From positions 3,596,001 to 3,660,000 of the forward strand of contig NZ_CP022736.1 of the NCBI RefSeq assembly GCF_002257565.1: a DNA stretch of 64,000 nt, given 5' to 3'. Of this stretch, positions 15,444 through 26,180 are shown in pieces (position 1 is the stretch's first letter; the number at the start of each line of letters is the position of its first letter). Source of the stretch: Herbaspirillum sp. meg3 (lineage in GTDB: Bacteria; Pseudomonadota; Gammaproteobacteria; Burkholderiales; Burkholderiaceae_D). Made by a program: the position numbers and the translations under genes. The notes under the pieces were generated by a model, which was not told where the DNA came from, ran no database searches, and saw only the letters and a program-made list of their open reading frames with translations.

Positions 15444-16189
15444 CAAGCACTACAGGCACAACAACGGGGAAAACCATCCTGGTCACCGGCTCCAGCCGGG
15501 GCATCGGCAAAGCCATCGCACTGCGCCTGGCGCGCGACGGCTACGACATCGTCCTGCACTGCCACAGCCGGCGCGATGCCGCCGAGGCAGTGGCCAAGGA
15601 CATCGAAGCACTGGGCCGTGCCGCGCGCATCCTGCAATTCGACATTGCGGAACGCGTGCAGACAGCAGAAATCCTGCTGCGCGACGTCGAACAATACGGA
15701 GCCTATTACGGTGTGGTCTGCAATGCCGGCATCGCGCGTGACAATGCCTTCCCGTCCATCTCCGGCGAGGATTGGGACAGTGTCCTCAAGACCAATCTGG
15801 ACGGCTTTTACAACGTTCTTCACCCGCTGACCATGCCCATGGTCCAGCGCCGCCAACCGGGCCGCATTGTCACGTTGGCATCGGTATCTGGCATGGTCGG
15901 CAACCGCGGCCAGGTCAACTACAGCGCCGCCAAAGCAGGCATCATCGGCGCCACCAAGGCGCTGGCGCTGGAACTGGCCAAACGCAACATCACCGTCAAC
16001 TGTGTCGCGCCCGGCCTGATCGACACCGACATGACGCAAGACTTGCCGATGGATGAAGTGCTCAAGCTGATCCCTGCACGCCGTGCAGGCAAGCCGGAAG
16101 AAGTCGCCGCCGCCGTCAGCTTCCTGATGCACGAGGATGCCGCCTACATCACGCGTCAGGTGATCTCGGTCAATGGAGGCCTGGCATGA
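15440..16189 (+). CDS. apeQ: APE 3-oxoacyl-ACP reductase (ApeQ family, SDR)
   Basis: This 249-aa short-chain dehydrogenase is very like FabG. The NADPH-binding motif TGSSRGIG lies at residues 16-23, NAGI follows, and the catalytic residues are S148, Y161 and K165. It reduces each beta-ketoacyl-ACP before dehydration to a conjugated double bond. It shares ATGA with the dehydratase gene before it and overlaps the next ketosynthase gene by 4 bases. Confidence 0.92.
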   Translation: MTSTTGTTTGKTILVTGSSRGIGKAIALRLARDGYDIVLHCHSRRDAAEAVAKDIEALGRAARILQFDIAERVQTAEILLRDVEQYGAYYGVVCNAGIARDNAFPSISGEDWDSVLKTNLDGFYNVLHPLTMPMVQRRQPGRIVTLASVSGMVGNRGQVNYSAAKAGIIGATKALALELAKRNITVNCVAPGLIDTDMTQDLPMDEVLKLIPARRAGKPEEVAAAVSFLMHEDAAYITRQVISVNGGLA

Positions 16190-17448
16190 GCACAACCGCC
16201 CACACCACACGCACAATGACCGAACGCCGCGTCGTCGTCACCGGCATGGCCGGCATCAGTCCAATCGGCAACGACTGGCAACACGCACTGGAAAGCCTGC
16301 GAAGCTATCGCAATGCCGTCGTGCGCATGCCTGATTGGGACGAATACAGCGGCTTGCACACCCGCCTCGGTGCACCGGCGGCAGAATTCGACTTATCCGA
16401 TCGGTATAACCGCAAAACCACCCGCAGCATGGGCCGCGTCGCCCTGATGGCTACACGCGCCAGTGAATGGGCGCTGGCCGACGCCGGTCTGCTCGACGAT
16501 CCGCTGCTCAAAAGCGGCGCAGTCGGCATCTCCTACGGATCCTCCGCCGGCACGCCCAGCGCCATTGCCGATTTCAGCATGATGTTTGCAGAAAAAAGCA
16601 CCCGCAACATCAACGCCAACACCTACCTGAAAATGATGGCGCACACCGCACCGGTCAACATGGGCGTGTTCTTCGGGGTTACCGGCCGCATCGTCACGAC
16701 TTCCAGCGCCTGCACCTCCGGCAGCCAGGGCATCGGCTACGCCTACGAAGCCATCCGCAGCGGCCGCCAGATTGCCATGATCGCCGGCGGCTCGGAAGAA
16801 CTGTGTGCGACCGAGGCAGCCGTATTCGATACGCTCTACGCCACCAGCGTGCGCAACGATACGCCCGCCATTACGCCCAGCCCCTTCGACGAACAACGCG
16901 ACGGCCTGGTGCTGGGCGAAGGCGCCGGCACACTGATCCTGGAAGACCTGGAGCACGCCCTGGCGCGCGGTGCCCGCATCTACGCCGAGATCGTCGGCTT
17001 CGGCACCAACAGCGACGGCAGCCACGTCACCAATCCCAATGCCGACACCATGAAGATCGCCATCGACATGGCATTGGCCGACGCCGCTCTTGATCCTGCC
17101 GCCATCGGCTACATCAACGCCCACGGCACCGGCACCCGTCAGGGCGACGTCGCCGAATCCAACGCCACCGCCCGCGTATTCGGCAACAAGACGCCGATCA
17201 GCTCGCTCAAGAGCTACATGGGCCACACGCTTGGCGCATGCGGTGCACTGGAAGCCTGGATGAGCATCGAGATGATGCGCAACGGCTGGTTCGCCCCGAC
17301 CATCAATCTGAGCAAAGTCGACGCCGAATGCGGCGATCTCGACTATCTGACCGGCGAAGGACGCAAGATCGATTGCGAATATGTCATGTCGAACAACTTT
17401 GCGTTCGGCGGCATCAATACGTCGCTGATTTTCAAGCGCTGGAACTGA
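16186..17448 (+). CDS. apeR: APE beta-ketoacyl-ACP synthase (ApeR family)
   Basis: This 420-aa FabF-like ketosynthase has an intact triad C176 (SSACTSG), H313 (NAHGTGT) and H347 (YMGHTLGA). It is the second full ketosynthase of the cluster. In related systems the two differ in the steps they catalyse, and this one may act in initiation or on a particular chain length. The start at 16186 overlaps apeQ by 4 bases. An internal Met at residue 11 (MTERRVVVTG) could also serve. Confidence 0.9.
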   Translation: MSTTAHTTRTMTERRVVVTGMAGISPIGNDWQHALESLRSYRNAVVRMPDWDEYSGLHTRLGAPAAEFDLSDRYNRKTTRSMGRVALMATRASEWALADAGLLDDPLLKSGAVGISYGSSAGTPSAIADFSMMFAEKSTRNINANTYLKMMAHTAPVNMGVFFGVTGRIVTTSSACTSGSQGIGYAYEAIRSGRQIAMIAGGSEELCATEAAVFDTLYATSVRNDTPAITPSPFDEQRDGLVLGEGAGTLILEDLEHALARGARIYAEIVGFGTNSDGSHVTNPNADTMKIAIDMALADAALDPAAIGYINAHGTGTRQGDVAESNATARVFGNKTPISSLKSYMGHTLGACGALEAWMSIEMMRNGWFAPTINLSKVDAECGDLDYLTGEGRKIDCEYVMSNNFAFGGINTSLIFKRWN

Positions 17449-17499
17449 ACACGCAGCACTGCATCGAATTCACTTCATCAACTTCATGGAATAAGCACA

Positions 17500-17946
17500 A
17501 TGAAAAAAAGTATTTCGTTCTTGTTGGCGCTCAGTACTTTTGCAGTTTTGTCGGCGCCGGCTCACGCACGCGACACGCAATACATGCTGTCGATTGAAGA
17601 TGGAATGAAGACCGAATCGGACGCCAAGCTTGATGGTTCTGTTAAGTTCTATTTCGCCGGACAAAAGCATCCGATTGTTTTGCAAAAATTTAAAACAGAT
17701 ATTTCAAACCTCAAAACCAATTCGTTCGGCAAAGGTGATGAAGTTGCCTGCAACTGGGCCTTCCTGTCGACATTATTGTCGTTCCAGGATCGCGCCAAAC
17801 AGCTTGGCGCCAACGCAGTGGTGAATCTCGTCAGCTACTACAAGAAAAATGAAATGGCGAGTGCCACGCAATTCGAATGCCATGCCGGTGCTATCGTTGC
17901 AGGCGTAGCGCTCAAAGGCGACATCGTCAAAATTGCCGACAAATAA
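17500..17946 (+). CDS. Small secreted APE-cluster protein (annotated elsewhere as excinuclease ATPase subunit-like)
   Basis: The protein has 148 residues and a clear signal peptide (MKKSISFLLALSTF to about APAHA). The mature part contains LGANAVVNLVSYYKKN and a C-terminal ECHAGAIVAGVALKG stretch with two conserved cysteines. Similar small periplasmic proteins accompany APE clusters and are often misnamed as excinuclease subunits. No ATPase motif is present here. Function unknown. It may bind the pigment lipid or assist export. It lies 51 bases after apeR and overlaps the PPTase gene. Confidence 0.8.
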   Translation: MKKSISFLLALSTFAVLSAPAHARDTQYMLSIEDGMKTESDAKLDGSVKFYFAGQKHPIVLQKFKTDISNLKTNSFGKGDEVACNWAFLSTLLSFQDRAKQLGANAVVNLVSYYKKNEMASATQFECHAGAIVAGVALKGDIVKIADK

Positions 17947-18628
17947 AATAGCTCCCATTTTTCCAGCGTCGACATCGGCGGCCACGCTGTGGCTGCTGCA
18001 CGGCGATCTGGTAAGCGAAGCCAGACTGGCTTCGCTGGCTGCTTCTCTGGGCCAGAGCGAACGTAAGCGATATGGCCGCTTCCTCCGCCCGCAACGGGCA
18101 CGCGAGTTTTTGCTGGGACGCATGCTGTTGCGACATGCCGTACAAACCATGCTTGGCATAGCAGCCTCCGACATCATCGTCACCGAACGCGAAGGCAATG
18201 CGCCATTGCTGGAGTTTCCAGCACCATACACCTCCTCCGATTTCCACTTCAGTCTGTCGCACAGCCATGGCTGGATCGGCTGCCTGGCAAGCACTGTCTG
18301 CGCGGTCGGACTCGACATTGAAAATAAGGCGCATGCCCGCGATGTTGATCAATTGAGCGCGGCAGCATTCGACGAAGCCGACCAGCAATGGCTCATGCGC
18401 CTTGAGATGGCGCGTCGTCAGGTAGGATTTTATCGTTTGTGGAACAATCGGGAAGCACTGTACAAGTTGCGCGGAAATCGCACCATCACGACAGATCTGC
18501 GCTCCTGCGACACCGGCTGGAATTGCTTCCATGTCGACTATCCCCGCCTGCACATCGGTGTGTGCGTAGCGCAAGAGTTGCAGTCTTTTGAACTCGTGGA
18601 GCTCGCGGAGCTGAATCCAGTTGGATAA
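17933..18628 (+). CDS. 4'-phosphopantetheinyl transferase (Sfp type) of the APE cluster
   Basis: This protein of about 231 residues has the Sfp-family motifs GLDIE (D128, E130, magnesium ligands) and WNNREALYK (W170 to K178, with E174 and K178 in the active site). It transfers phosphopantetheine from CoA to the serine of ACPs, here very probably the two APE carrier proteins. No ATG is available in the N-terminal part. The best start is TTG at 17933, inside the preceding gene (14-base overlap), but this start is uncertain. It is the last gene of the operon. The next gene is convergent. Confidence 0.85.
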   Translation: MPTNKIAPIFPASTSAATLWLLHGDLVSEARLASLAASLGQSERKRYGRFLRPQRAREFLLGRMLLRHAVQTMLGIAASDIIVTEREGNAPLLEFPAPYTSSDFHFSLSHSHGWIGCLASTVCAVGLDIENKAHARDVDQLSAAAFDEADQQWLMRLEMARRQVGFYRLWNNREALYKLRGNRTITTDLRSCDTGWNCFHVDYPRLHIGVCVAQELQSFELVELAELNPVG

Positions 18629-18717
18629 TTTGAAGATATTTCAGTTTCTACTGCATGGTCAATCCGCCAGACTGTGCATTCAGAAACCGGATGTACGGGA
18701 TTTTTAGTAGTCCTGTG

Positions 18718-19542
18718 CTATCGCAACATGAACGACATCGCCGACAAACTGTTCAACACGCGCACCGCGAACTCCACCGTCGGCGCGTCGAACTTCAGCG
18801 TCACCGCGTCTACGCGCTCCACAATCGGCAGCTGGCAAAACAAGTCCGTCAGCGCCGGTGTCTGGACTTGCAGGCGGCAGGTGAGCGGAACTTCGATGCG
18901 GTATTTCGGCATCTGTTTTGAGCGAGCTGCCTGGACGGCTTCCTGTGCCGTCTTCTCCAGCAATACGCAAGCCTGCTGTTGCGACAAGGAGTCGCCGCTG
19001 CTGGCGCCGTGGGCCTTCTTGATTTCAGCAAAGCGTGCATGCGGAAACAAGGGCTGCGTCTCTTCCACAAAAGCGTCATCGCCACTGCCGAAAATTACCG
19101 GCACGCCATGTTCTCCCGCGAGCGCGCCATAGATGCCGGCTTCCCCCAATTCCACGCCGTTGAACGCAACGCGTGAAAATGCGAAGCTGTTGATCGTGTG
19201 CGCCAGAATGCCACGCGTTTGCGAGCGCGAGTGATAGCCGACCATCATGACGGCATCGATACTGCCTTCCACACCGCTCATCATGCCCAGTACACGCGGC
19301 TTACCCAGCACCATGCGCGCAGCTGGATGCAGCAGATCCGGCAACAGATTGCGGAAAGTACCATGGGAATCGTTGACAACGATTTCCTGTGCGCCGCCGG
19401 CAAGTGCGCCGCGAATGACCGCATTGGCTTCTTCAGTCATCTGACGACGGGCGCGCTCGTACTCACCGTTGCCGGGACGTGTCTGTTCAGGATGGAATAC
19501 GCCGGCAATACCTTCGATGTCGACGGAAATCAATACATTCAT
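18718..19542 (-). CDS. dppA: D-aminopeptidase DppA (peptidase family M55)
   Basis: This 274-aa protein starts with the M55 signature SVDIEGIAG (D8 and E10 bind zinc), followed by NDSHGT and a GYHSRS segment. Members cleave N-terminal D-amino acids from short peptides in the cytoplasm and form a decameric ring in Bacillus subtilis DppA. It is the last gene of the operon that encodes the Gsi importer, and its start overlaps the dmpA-like stop by 4 bases. The context suggests it degrades imported cell-wall-derived peptides. Confidence 0.9.
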   Translation of the reverse strand: MNVLISVDIEGIAGVFHPEQTRPGNGEYERARRQMTEEANAVIRGALAGGAQEIVVNDSHGTFRNLLPDLLHPAARMVLGKPRVLGMMSGVEGSIDAVMMVGYHSRSQTRGILAHTINSFAFSRVAFNGVELGEAGIYGALAGEHGVPVIFGSGDDAFVEETQPLFPHARFAEIKKAHGASSGDSLSQQQACVLLEKTAQEAVQAARSKQMPKYRIEVPLTCRLQVQTPALTDLFCQLPIVERVDAVTLKFDAPTVEFAVRVLNSLSAMSFMLR

Positions 19543-20594
19543 GCGTGCTCCATGGTGGCTAGTTCCGCCAGTAGTTCATTCAATGTCCGGCGCTGGTTTC
19601 CGTCCCGCCCCTTGACCGCTTCAGAACTGAACAAGGCGTTAAGGATAGCTTGCTCGGTGCTGTCGGCAACCGCGTGGAACAGCGGATCCAGCATGTTGTC
19701 GTGCAGGCAGGTGAACTGCATGGCGGGCGATGCTATGTCCGGTAAGTGCGGCACCGTCTGTGCAGTAGAAAACGCCAGCGCAATATCGCCGCTGCCATGT
19801 CCATAGACCGATCCCGTACGCGCCAGACCGGCGCCGGTGCGCGCAGCAAGGCGGCGCAGCTGGCGTGCGTCGAGCGGCGCGTCAGTGGCGATCAGCATGA
19901 TGATGGAGCCCTTTTCTGGCTCGGCATTCTTCTTTTGCATGCCTTTGAGCGTACGCCCCAGCGGTTCCCCTGCAATAATCAGATCAGCCAGTTTGCCAAA
20001 ATTAGCCAGCACCAGCGCGCCGACAGCGTACTCGGCTGTGCCGACAACGACCTTGCGCGAGGCGCTGCCGATACCGCCCTTGAGCTCAAAGCAGGACATG
20101 CCGCGGCCGGCGCCGACGGCGCCTTGAACGACCACATCCGATGCGTTTTGCAGTGCGTGCAAGTAGTGCTGCTCTTCCACCGAGAACGCTTGCAGATCAT
20201 TGAGATAGCCATCGTTGCATTCGAACACCAAGGGATTGACGCTGGGGAGATTACGGCCGATCTCAGGGTTGTCCGCCACCGCTGCCCGCGTCTGCGCAGT
20301 CGCGACGGCGCCCACGGCAAAGGTGTTGGTCAATGCAATCGGCGTCTCCAGCACGCCGAGTTCTTCCACCTGCATCAGACCGACACTCTTGCCGAAGCCG
20401 TTCAGGGTGACGGCAGCCGCCGGGATCTTCTCGCGGAACAGGTCGCCGCCATGCGGGCGCACGACGGTCACGCCGGTCTGGATGCCGCCATAGTTCAGCG
20501 TACAGTGGCCGACCGTGACGCCGGGTACATCGGCGATGCTGTTGCCTGCGCCGGCAGGCAGCTTGCCGATGTGAGGAGGATATTTGTTGCTCAT
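19539..20594 (-). CDS. P1-family aminopeptidase (DmpA/BapA type, peptidase S58)
   Basis: This 351-aa protein is an N-terminal-nucleophile aminopeptidase of family S58. The autoproteolytic Gly-Ser pair is G229-S230 in EKGSIIML, followed by TDAPLDARQL. Characterised members (DmpA of Ochrobactrum, BapA) cleave L-amino acids, D-Ala or beta-amino acids such as beta-Ala from peptides. The DVPGVTVGH start region is typical. It lies between gsiD and the D-aminopeptidase gene, so it is presumably part of peptide use in the cytoplasm. Confidence 0.88.
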   Translation of the reverse strand: MSNKYPPHIGKLPAGAGNSIADVPGVTVGHCTLNYGGIQTGVTVVRPHGGDLFREKIPAAAVTLNGFGKSVGLMQVEELGVLETPIALTNTFAVGAVATAQTRAAVADNPEIGRNLPSVNPLVFECNDGYLNDLQAFSVEEQHYLHALQNASDVVVQGAVGAGRGMSCFELKGGIGSASRKVVVGTAEYAVGALVLANFGKLADLIIAGEPLGRTLKGMQKKNAEPEKGSIIMLIATDAPLDARQLRRLAARTGAGLARTGSVYGHGSGDIALAFSTAQTVPHLPDIASPAMQFTCLHDNMLDPLFHAVADSTEQAILNALFSSEAVKGRDGNQRRTLNELLAELATMEHA

Positions 20595-20640
20595 TGCCTG
20601 GAAGGCGGACCTCGTCCGCGCTCTTTCTTATATCAGTTGG

Positions 20641-21558
20641 TTACTTCTGGTCCAGTTTTGGATCCAGCGCATCGCGCAGACCATCGCCCAGCAGATTGAA
20701 CGCCAGCACAGTCAGGAAGATTGCCAGGCTCGGGAAGATCGCAATATGCGGCGACGTCATCATATCGGCGCGCGCTTCGTTGAGCATGGCACCCCACTCC
20801 GGCGTCGGCGGCTGCGCACCCAGACCGAGGAACGACAAGCTCGCAGCCGTGATGATCGAGGTGCCGATACGCATCGTGAAATACACCACCACGGAAGAAA
20901 TCGTGCCTGGGAAAATATGACGCAGAATGATCGTCATATCGTTGGCGCCGATGCTCCGTACCGCTTCGATATAAGTCAGTTGCTTGAGCGACAGCGTATT
21001 GCCGCGCACCAGCCGCGCAAACGCCGGGATGCTGAAAATCGCCACCGCGATAATCACGTTGGTCATGCCGTTGCCGAGAATCGCCACGATGGCGATCGCC
21101 AGCAGGATGCCCGGGAAGGCAAACAGCACGTCGCAGATGCGCATGATGACGCGATCAGCCCAGCCTTCGTAGTAACCGGCCACCAGTCCGAGGAAGGTAC
21201 CGACAATGGCGCCCACCGCCACCGATGAAAAGCCCACTGCCAGCGACAACTGCGTACCGACCAGAATGCGGCTGAAGATGTCATGGCCCAGCGAATCGAC
21301 GCCGAACCAATGCTGCAGCGACGGCCCGGCATTGAGCGCGTCGTAATCGAAATAGTTTTCTGCGTCGTAAGGCGAGATGTAAGGCGACAGAATCGCGATC
21401 ACCACCAGGAACAACACAAAGCCGCCGGCCACCAGCGCCAGAGGTTGCTTTTTGAACTTGCGCCAGAACTCGCTCCAGGGCGTACGGATAGGTTTGGACG
21501 CGGTTGTGCCCGTGGCTGCGGCGACGGTATTTGTGGCAGGGGTAGTGGAAGTCGACAT
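20641..21558 (-). CDS. gsiD: Glutathione/peptide ABC importer permease GsiD
   Basis: This 305-aa DppC-type permease has a conserved N-terminal segment, an aspartate-rich YDAENYFDYD loop and about six membrane helices with the EAA loop near EAVRSIGAN. The sequence agrees closely with what I recall of E. coli GsiD. It forms the channel with GsiC. The ATG at 21558 has GAGG six bases upstream. A GTG at 21570 that overlaps the gsiC stop as GTGA is the alternative. The neighbours gsiC, gsiB and gsiA complete the importer. Confidence 0.92.
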   Translation of the reverse strand: MSTSTTPATNTVAAATGTTASKPIRTPWSEFWRKFKKQPLALVAGGFVLFLVVIAILSPYISPYDAENYFDYDALNAGPSLQHWFGVDSLGHDIFSRILVGTQLSLAVGFSSVAVGAIVGTFLGLVAGYYEGWADRVIMRICDVLFAFPGILLAIAIVAILGNGMTNVIIAVAIFSIPAFARLVRGNTLSLKQLTYIEAVRSIGANDMTIILRHIFPGTISSVVVYFTMRIGTSIITAASLSFLGLGAQPPTPEWGAMLNEARADMMTSPHIAIFPSLAIFLTVLAFNLLGDGLRDALDPKLDQK

Positions 21559-21566
21559 GCTCTGCC

Positions 21567-22487
21567 TCACTTGTAACGGATGCTCGGATTGATGACCGCA
21601 TACAGCACGTCAACAACCAGATTGATGAAAATGAATTCCAGCGAGAACAGCAGAATCTCGGCCTGGATAATCGGATAGTCGCGCATCTCGACGGCGTCGA
21701 TCAGCAAGCGTCCCATGCCGGGCCAGTTGAATACTTTTTCGACCACGATGGAGCCGCCCAGCAAGAAGCCGAACTGCAGGCCCATCATCGTCACCACGGG
21801 AATCAGCGCATTGCGCAGGCAGTGCTTGGCGATCACGATACGCTCGTTCAGGCCCTTGGCGCGCGCGGTGCGGACGAAGTCTTCCTTCATGATTTCGATG
21901 AACGACGAGCGTGTAAAGCGCGCCATGATCGCTGCCACACCGGCGCCCAGCGTCAGCGACGGCAGGATGTAGTGGCGCCAGCTGTCGGCGCCGACGGTCG
22001 GCAGCCAACCCAACTGCACCGAGAACACTTCCATGGCCACCATGCCCAGTGCAAACGGCGGGAACGAGATCCCGGAGACCGCTAGCGTCATGCCGACGCG
22101 GTCGGGCCATTCGTTACGCCACACCGCTGAAAATACGCCAATGAACAAACCGAAGATCACCGCCCAGACCATGCTGGTCACGGTCAGCCACAAGGTAGGC
22201 CAGAAGCGCTCCATGATTTCCTGGCTGACCGGCAGCTTGCTGCGCAGCGAGGTGCCGAAATCGCCATGCGCGGCATTCACGAAGAAGCGCACAAATTGCT
22301 TGTGGATGGGCTGGTCGAGACCGAGATCGGCACGGATCAGCGCCACGGTGGTTTCGTCGGCTTCCGGGCCGGCGGCCAGTCGCGCCGGATCGCCGGGCAA
22401 CAGGTGGACGAACAGGAACACCATCACCGCGACCAGCAACAAGGTCGGGATGAGGCCCAGAAGACGTTTTAAAACATAAGAAAACAT
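21567..22487 (-). CDS. gsiC: Glutathione/peptide ABC importer permease GsiC
   Basis: This 306-aa DppB-type permease has six predicted membrane helices. It begins with the usual KRLLGLIPTL helix and has the LLPGDPARL motif and the EAA-type loop TARAKGLNERI. Its sequence is close to E. coli GsiC over the whole length. It pairs with GsiD and is driven by the double ATPase GsiA. A 140-base gap with two stable hairpins separates it from gsiB. Confidence 0.93.
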   Translation of the reverse strand: MFSYVLKRLLGLIPTLLLVAVMVFLFVHLLPGDPARLAAGPEADETTVALIRADLGLDQPIHKQFVRFFVNAAHGDFGTSLRSKLPVSQEIMERFWPTLWLTVTSMVWAVIFGLFIGVFSAVWRNEWPDRVGMTLAVSGISFPPFALGMVAMEVFSVQLGWLPTVGADSWRHYILPSLTLGAGVAAIMARFTRSSFIEIMKEDFVRTARAKGLNERIVIAKHCLRNALIPVVTMMGLQFGFLLGGSIVVEKVFNWPGMGRLLIDAVEMRDYPIIQAEILLFSLEFIFINLVVDVLYAVINPSIRYK

Positions 22488-22519
22488 GGCGCGTCCTGCA
22501 ATGATTCAACAACTTGGAG

Positions 22520-22618
22520 AGCGATGGACACATGTGCTGCATGTGTCCATCGCTGAAAAATTCGGTGCTGCGTGACTGCTGATACAACAACCGTCGTCCC
22601 GGCGATGCGGGACGACGG
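22520..22618 (-). other. Two stable stem-loops between gsiB and gsiC
   Basis: A perfect 15-bp stem lies at 22520-22534 and 22540-22554 with a 5-base loop. A perfect 11-bp stem lies at 22591-22601 and 22608-22618 with a 6-base loop. Neither is followed by a U-run in the direction of transcription, so they are unlikely to be simple terminators. Such hairpins after a binding-protein gene often protect the upstream mRNA and give a higher level of binding protein than permease. Confidence 0.7.
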
Positions 22619-22627
22619 CACAAGCGA

Positions 22628-24196
22628 TTACTTCAGCTCGATGTCATCAAAGTTGAACGATGCATCAGGCATCACATACACGCCCTTGAGGTTCTTGCTG
22701 CGTGCATACAGGACTTTCTCCGTGACCAGGAAGGCCCATGGCGCATCCTTCCAGATTTCCATCTGAGCATCCTTGTACAGCGCGGCCTTCTGTGCACGGT
22801 CAGTGACGGTCAGCGCCTGAGCGATATCACCATCAACCTTGTCGCTCTTGTAGTAAGCGGTGTTGTACAGCTTAGGCGGGAAGGCTTCCGAAGCCAGCAA
22901 CGGACGCAGACCCCAGTCAGCTTCACCGGTCGACGACGACCAGCCGCTGTAGTACAGACGTACCGGCGCAGTATCCGGATTCTGTGCAGTTTCGACCTTC
23001 TCTACACGTTGACCGGCTTCCAGCGCCTGCACCTTGACCTTGATGCCGACTTGCGCCAGTTGCTGTTGCAGGAACTGGATGATCTTCAGTGCAGTGGTGT
23101 GGGTATAGGCAGACCACAATTCAGTTTCAAAACCATTTGGATAGCCTGCTTCCGCCAGCAGCGCCTTGGCCTTCTTCACGTCATACGGCCATGGGCCGGT
23201 CTTGACCGCATAGTCGACGCCTTGTGGCAACACGCCGTCCATCGGCACTGCATAGCCGCTGAAAGCGACCTTGACCAGCGCATCCTTGTTGATCGCATAG
23301 TTGATGGCCTGACGAACCTTAGGATTGTCGAACGGCTTTTGCTTCACGTTCATCGACATGTAGCGCTGGATGATCGACGGGCCGCTGACGATGTCCAGTG
23401 CGCCCTTGCCCTTCAGCAGTTCAGCCTGCTCATACGGCAGCGGGAAAGTGAATTGCGCTTCGCCGGTCTGCATCATGGCGGCACGCGAGTTGTTGTCGAC
23501 CACCGGTTTCCAAATCACTTCGTCGACCTTCGGATAGCCGGCCTTCCAGTAGCCGGAGAATTTCTCCGCCTTCATGTAGTCGGTTTGCTTCCATTCGACG
23601 AACTTGAAAGGGCCTGTACCGACCGGGTGGAAAGCGATGTCCTTGTTGCCGTATTGCTTCAATGCCGCCGGCGAGATAATCACAGCCGATGGGTGAGCCA
23701 GAACGTTGATGAAGGCCGAGAACGGCTCTTTCAACACGATCTTGACGGTATAGTCGTTGAGCACTTCGGTGCGGGCGACACGGTTGAACAGGTTGTAGCG
23801 TTTGAGCTTGTTGTCGGGATTGGTGACGCGATCCATCACGGCTTTCACGGCATCTGCCTTGAACACGGTGCCGTCGTGGAACTTCACACCCTGACGTAGA
23901 CGAATGGTGTATTCCAGGCCGTCCTTGCTGACCAGATAGCCTTCAGCCAGCACGTTGACCAGCTTCAGATCCTTGTCGAATGCGAACAGGCCTTGATAGA
24001 AGGACTTGGTCACGGCCAGCGACAATGTGTCGTTGGCATCATACGGATCCATGGTAGTGAAGGTGGACGCAACTGCGAGCGTGACGCTCTTGGCTGCCCA
24101 TGCATGCACGGCGGCAAATTGCATGGTGGTGCCGATGGCGCCGAGCGCGAGCCATCGGATGACAGTTGTGCCGCGACGGGAAGATTGAGTAGTCAT
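22628..24196 (-). CDS. gsiB: Glutathione/peptide-binding protein GsiB
   Basis: This 522-aa periplasmic solute-binding protein (SBP family 5) has a signal peptide ending near HAWA, then the SVTLAVASTFTTMDPYD start of the mature domain. It captures peptide substrate for GsiCD. E. coli GsiB binds glutathione. Ligand choice here is not certain because linked peptidases suggest other peptides. It lies 65 bases after gsiA, and the two hairpins downstream may raise its expression. Confidence 0.9.
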   Translation of the reverse strand: MTTQSSRRGTTVIRWLALGAIGTTMQFAAVHAWAAKSVTLAVASTFTTMDPYDANDTLSLAVTKSFYQGLFAFDKDLKLVNVLAEGYLVSKDGLEYTIRLRQGVKFHDGTVFKADAVKAVMDRVTNPDNKLKRYNLFNRVARTEVLNDYTVKIVLKEPFSAFINVLAHPSAVIISPAALKQYGNKDIAFHPVGTGPFKFVEWKQTDYMKAEKFSGYWKAGYPKVDEVIWKPVVDNNSRAAMMQTGEAQFTFPLPYEQAELLKGKGALDIVSGPSIIQRYMSMNVKQKPFDNPKVRQAINYAINKDALVKVAFSGYAVPMDGVLPQGVDYAVKTGPWPYDVKKAKALLAEAGYPNGFETELWSAYTHTTALKIIQFLQQQLAQVGIKVKVQALEAGQRVEKVETAQNPDTAPVRLYYSGWSSSTGEADWGLRPLLASEAFPPKLYNTAYYKSDKVDGDIAQALTVTDRAQKAALYKDAQMEIWKDAPWAFLVTEKVLYARSKNLKGVYVMPDASFNFDDIELK

Positions 24197-24261
24197 GGTT
24201 AGGCTCCTGAGTTTCTAAATGATCTAAGTGATTAATGAGGCGACGACAAACTAAAAAGCAA

Positions 24262-26163
<1,902 letters not shown>

Positions 26164-26180
26164 TGTTGTTGCGTCCTTCA

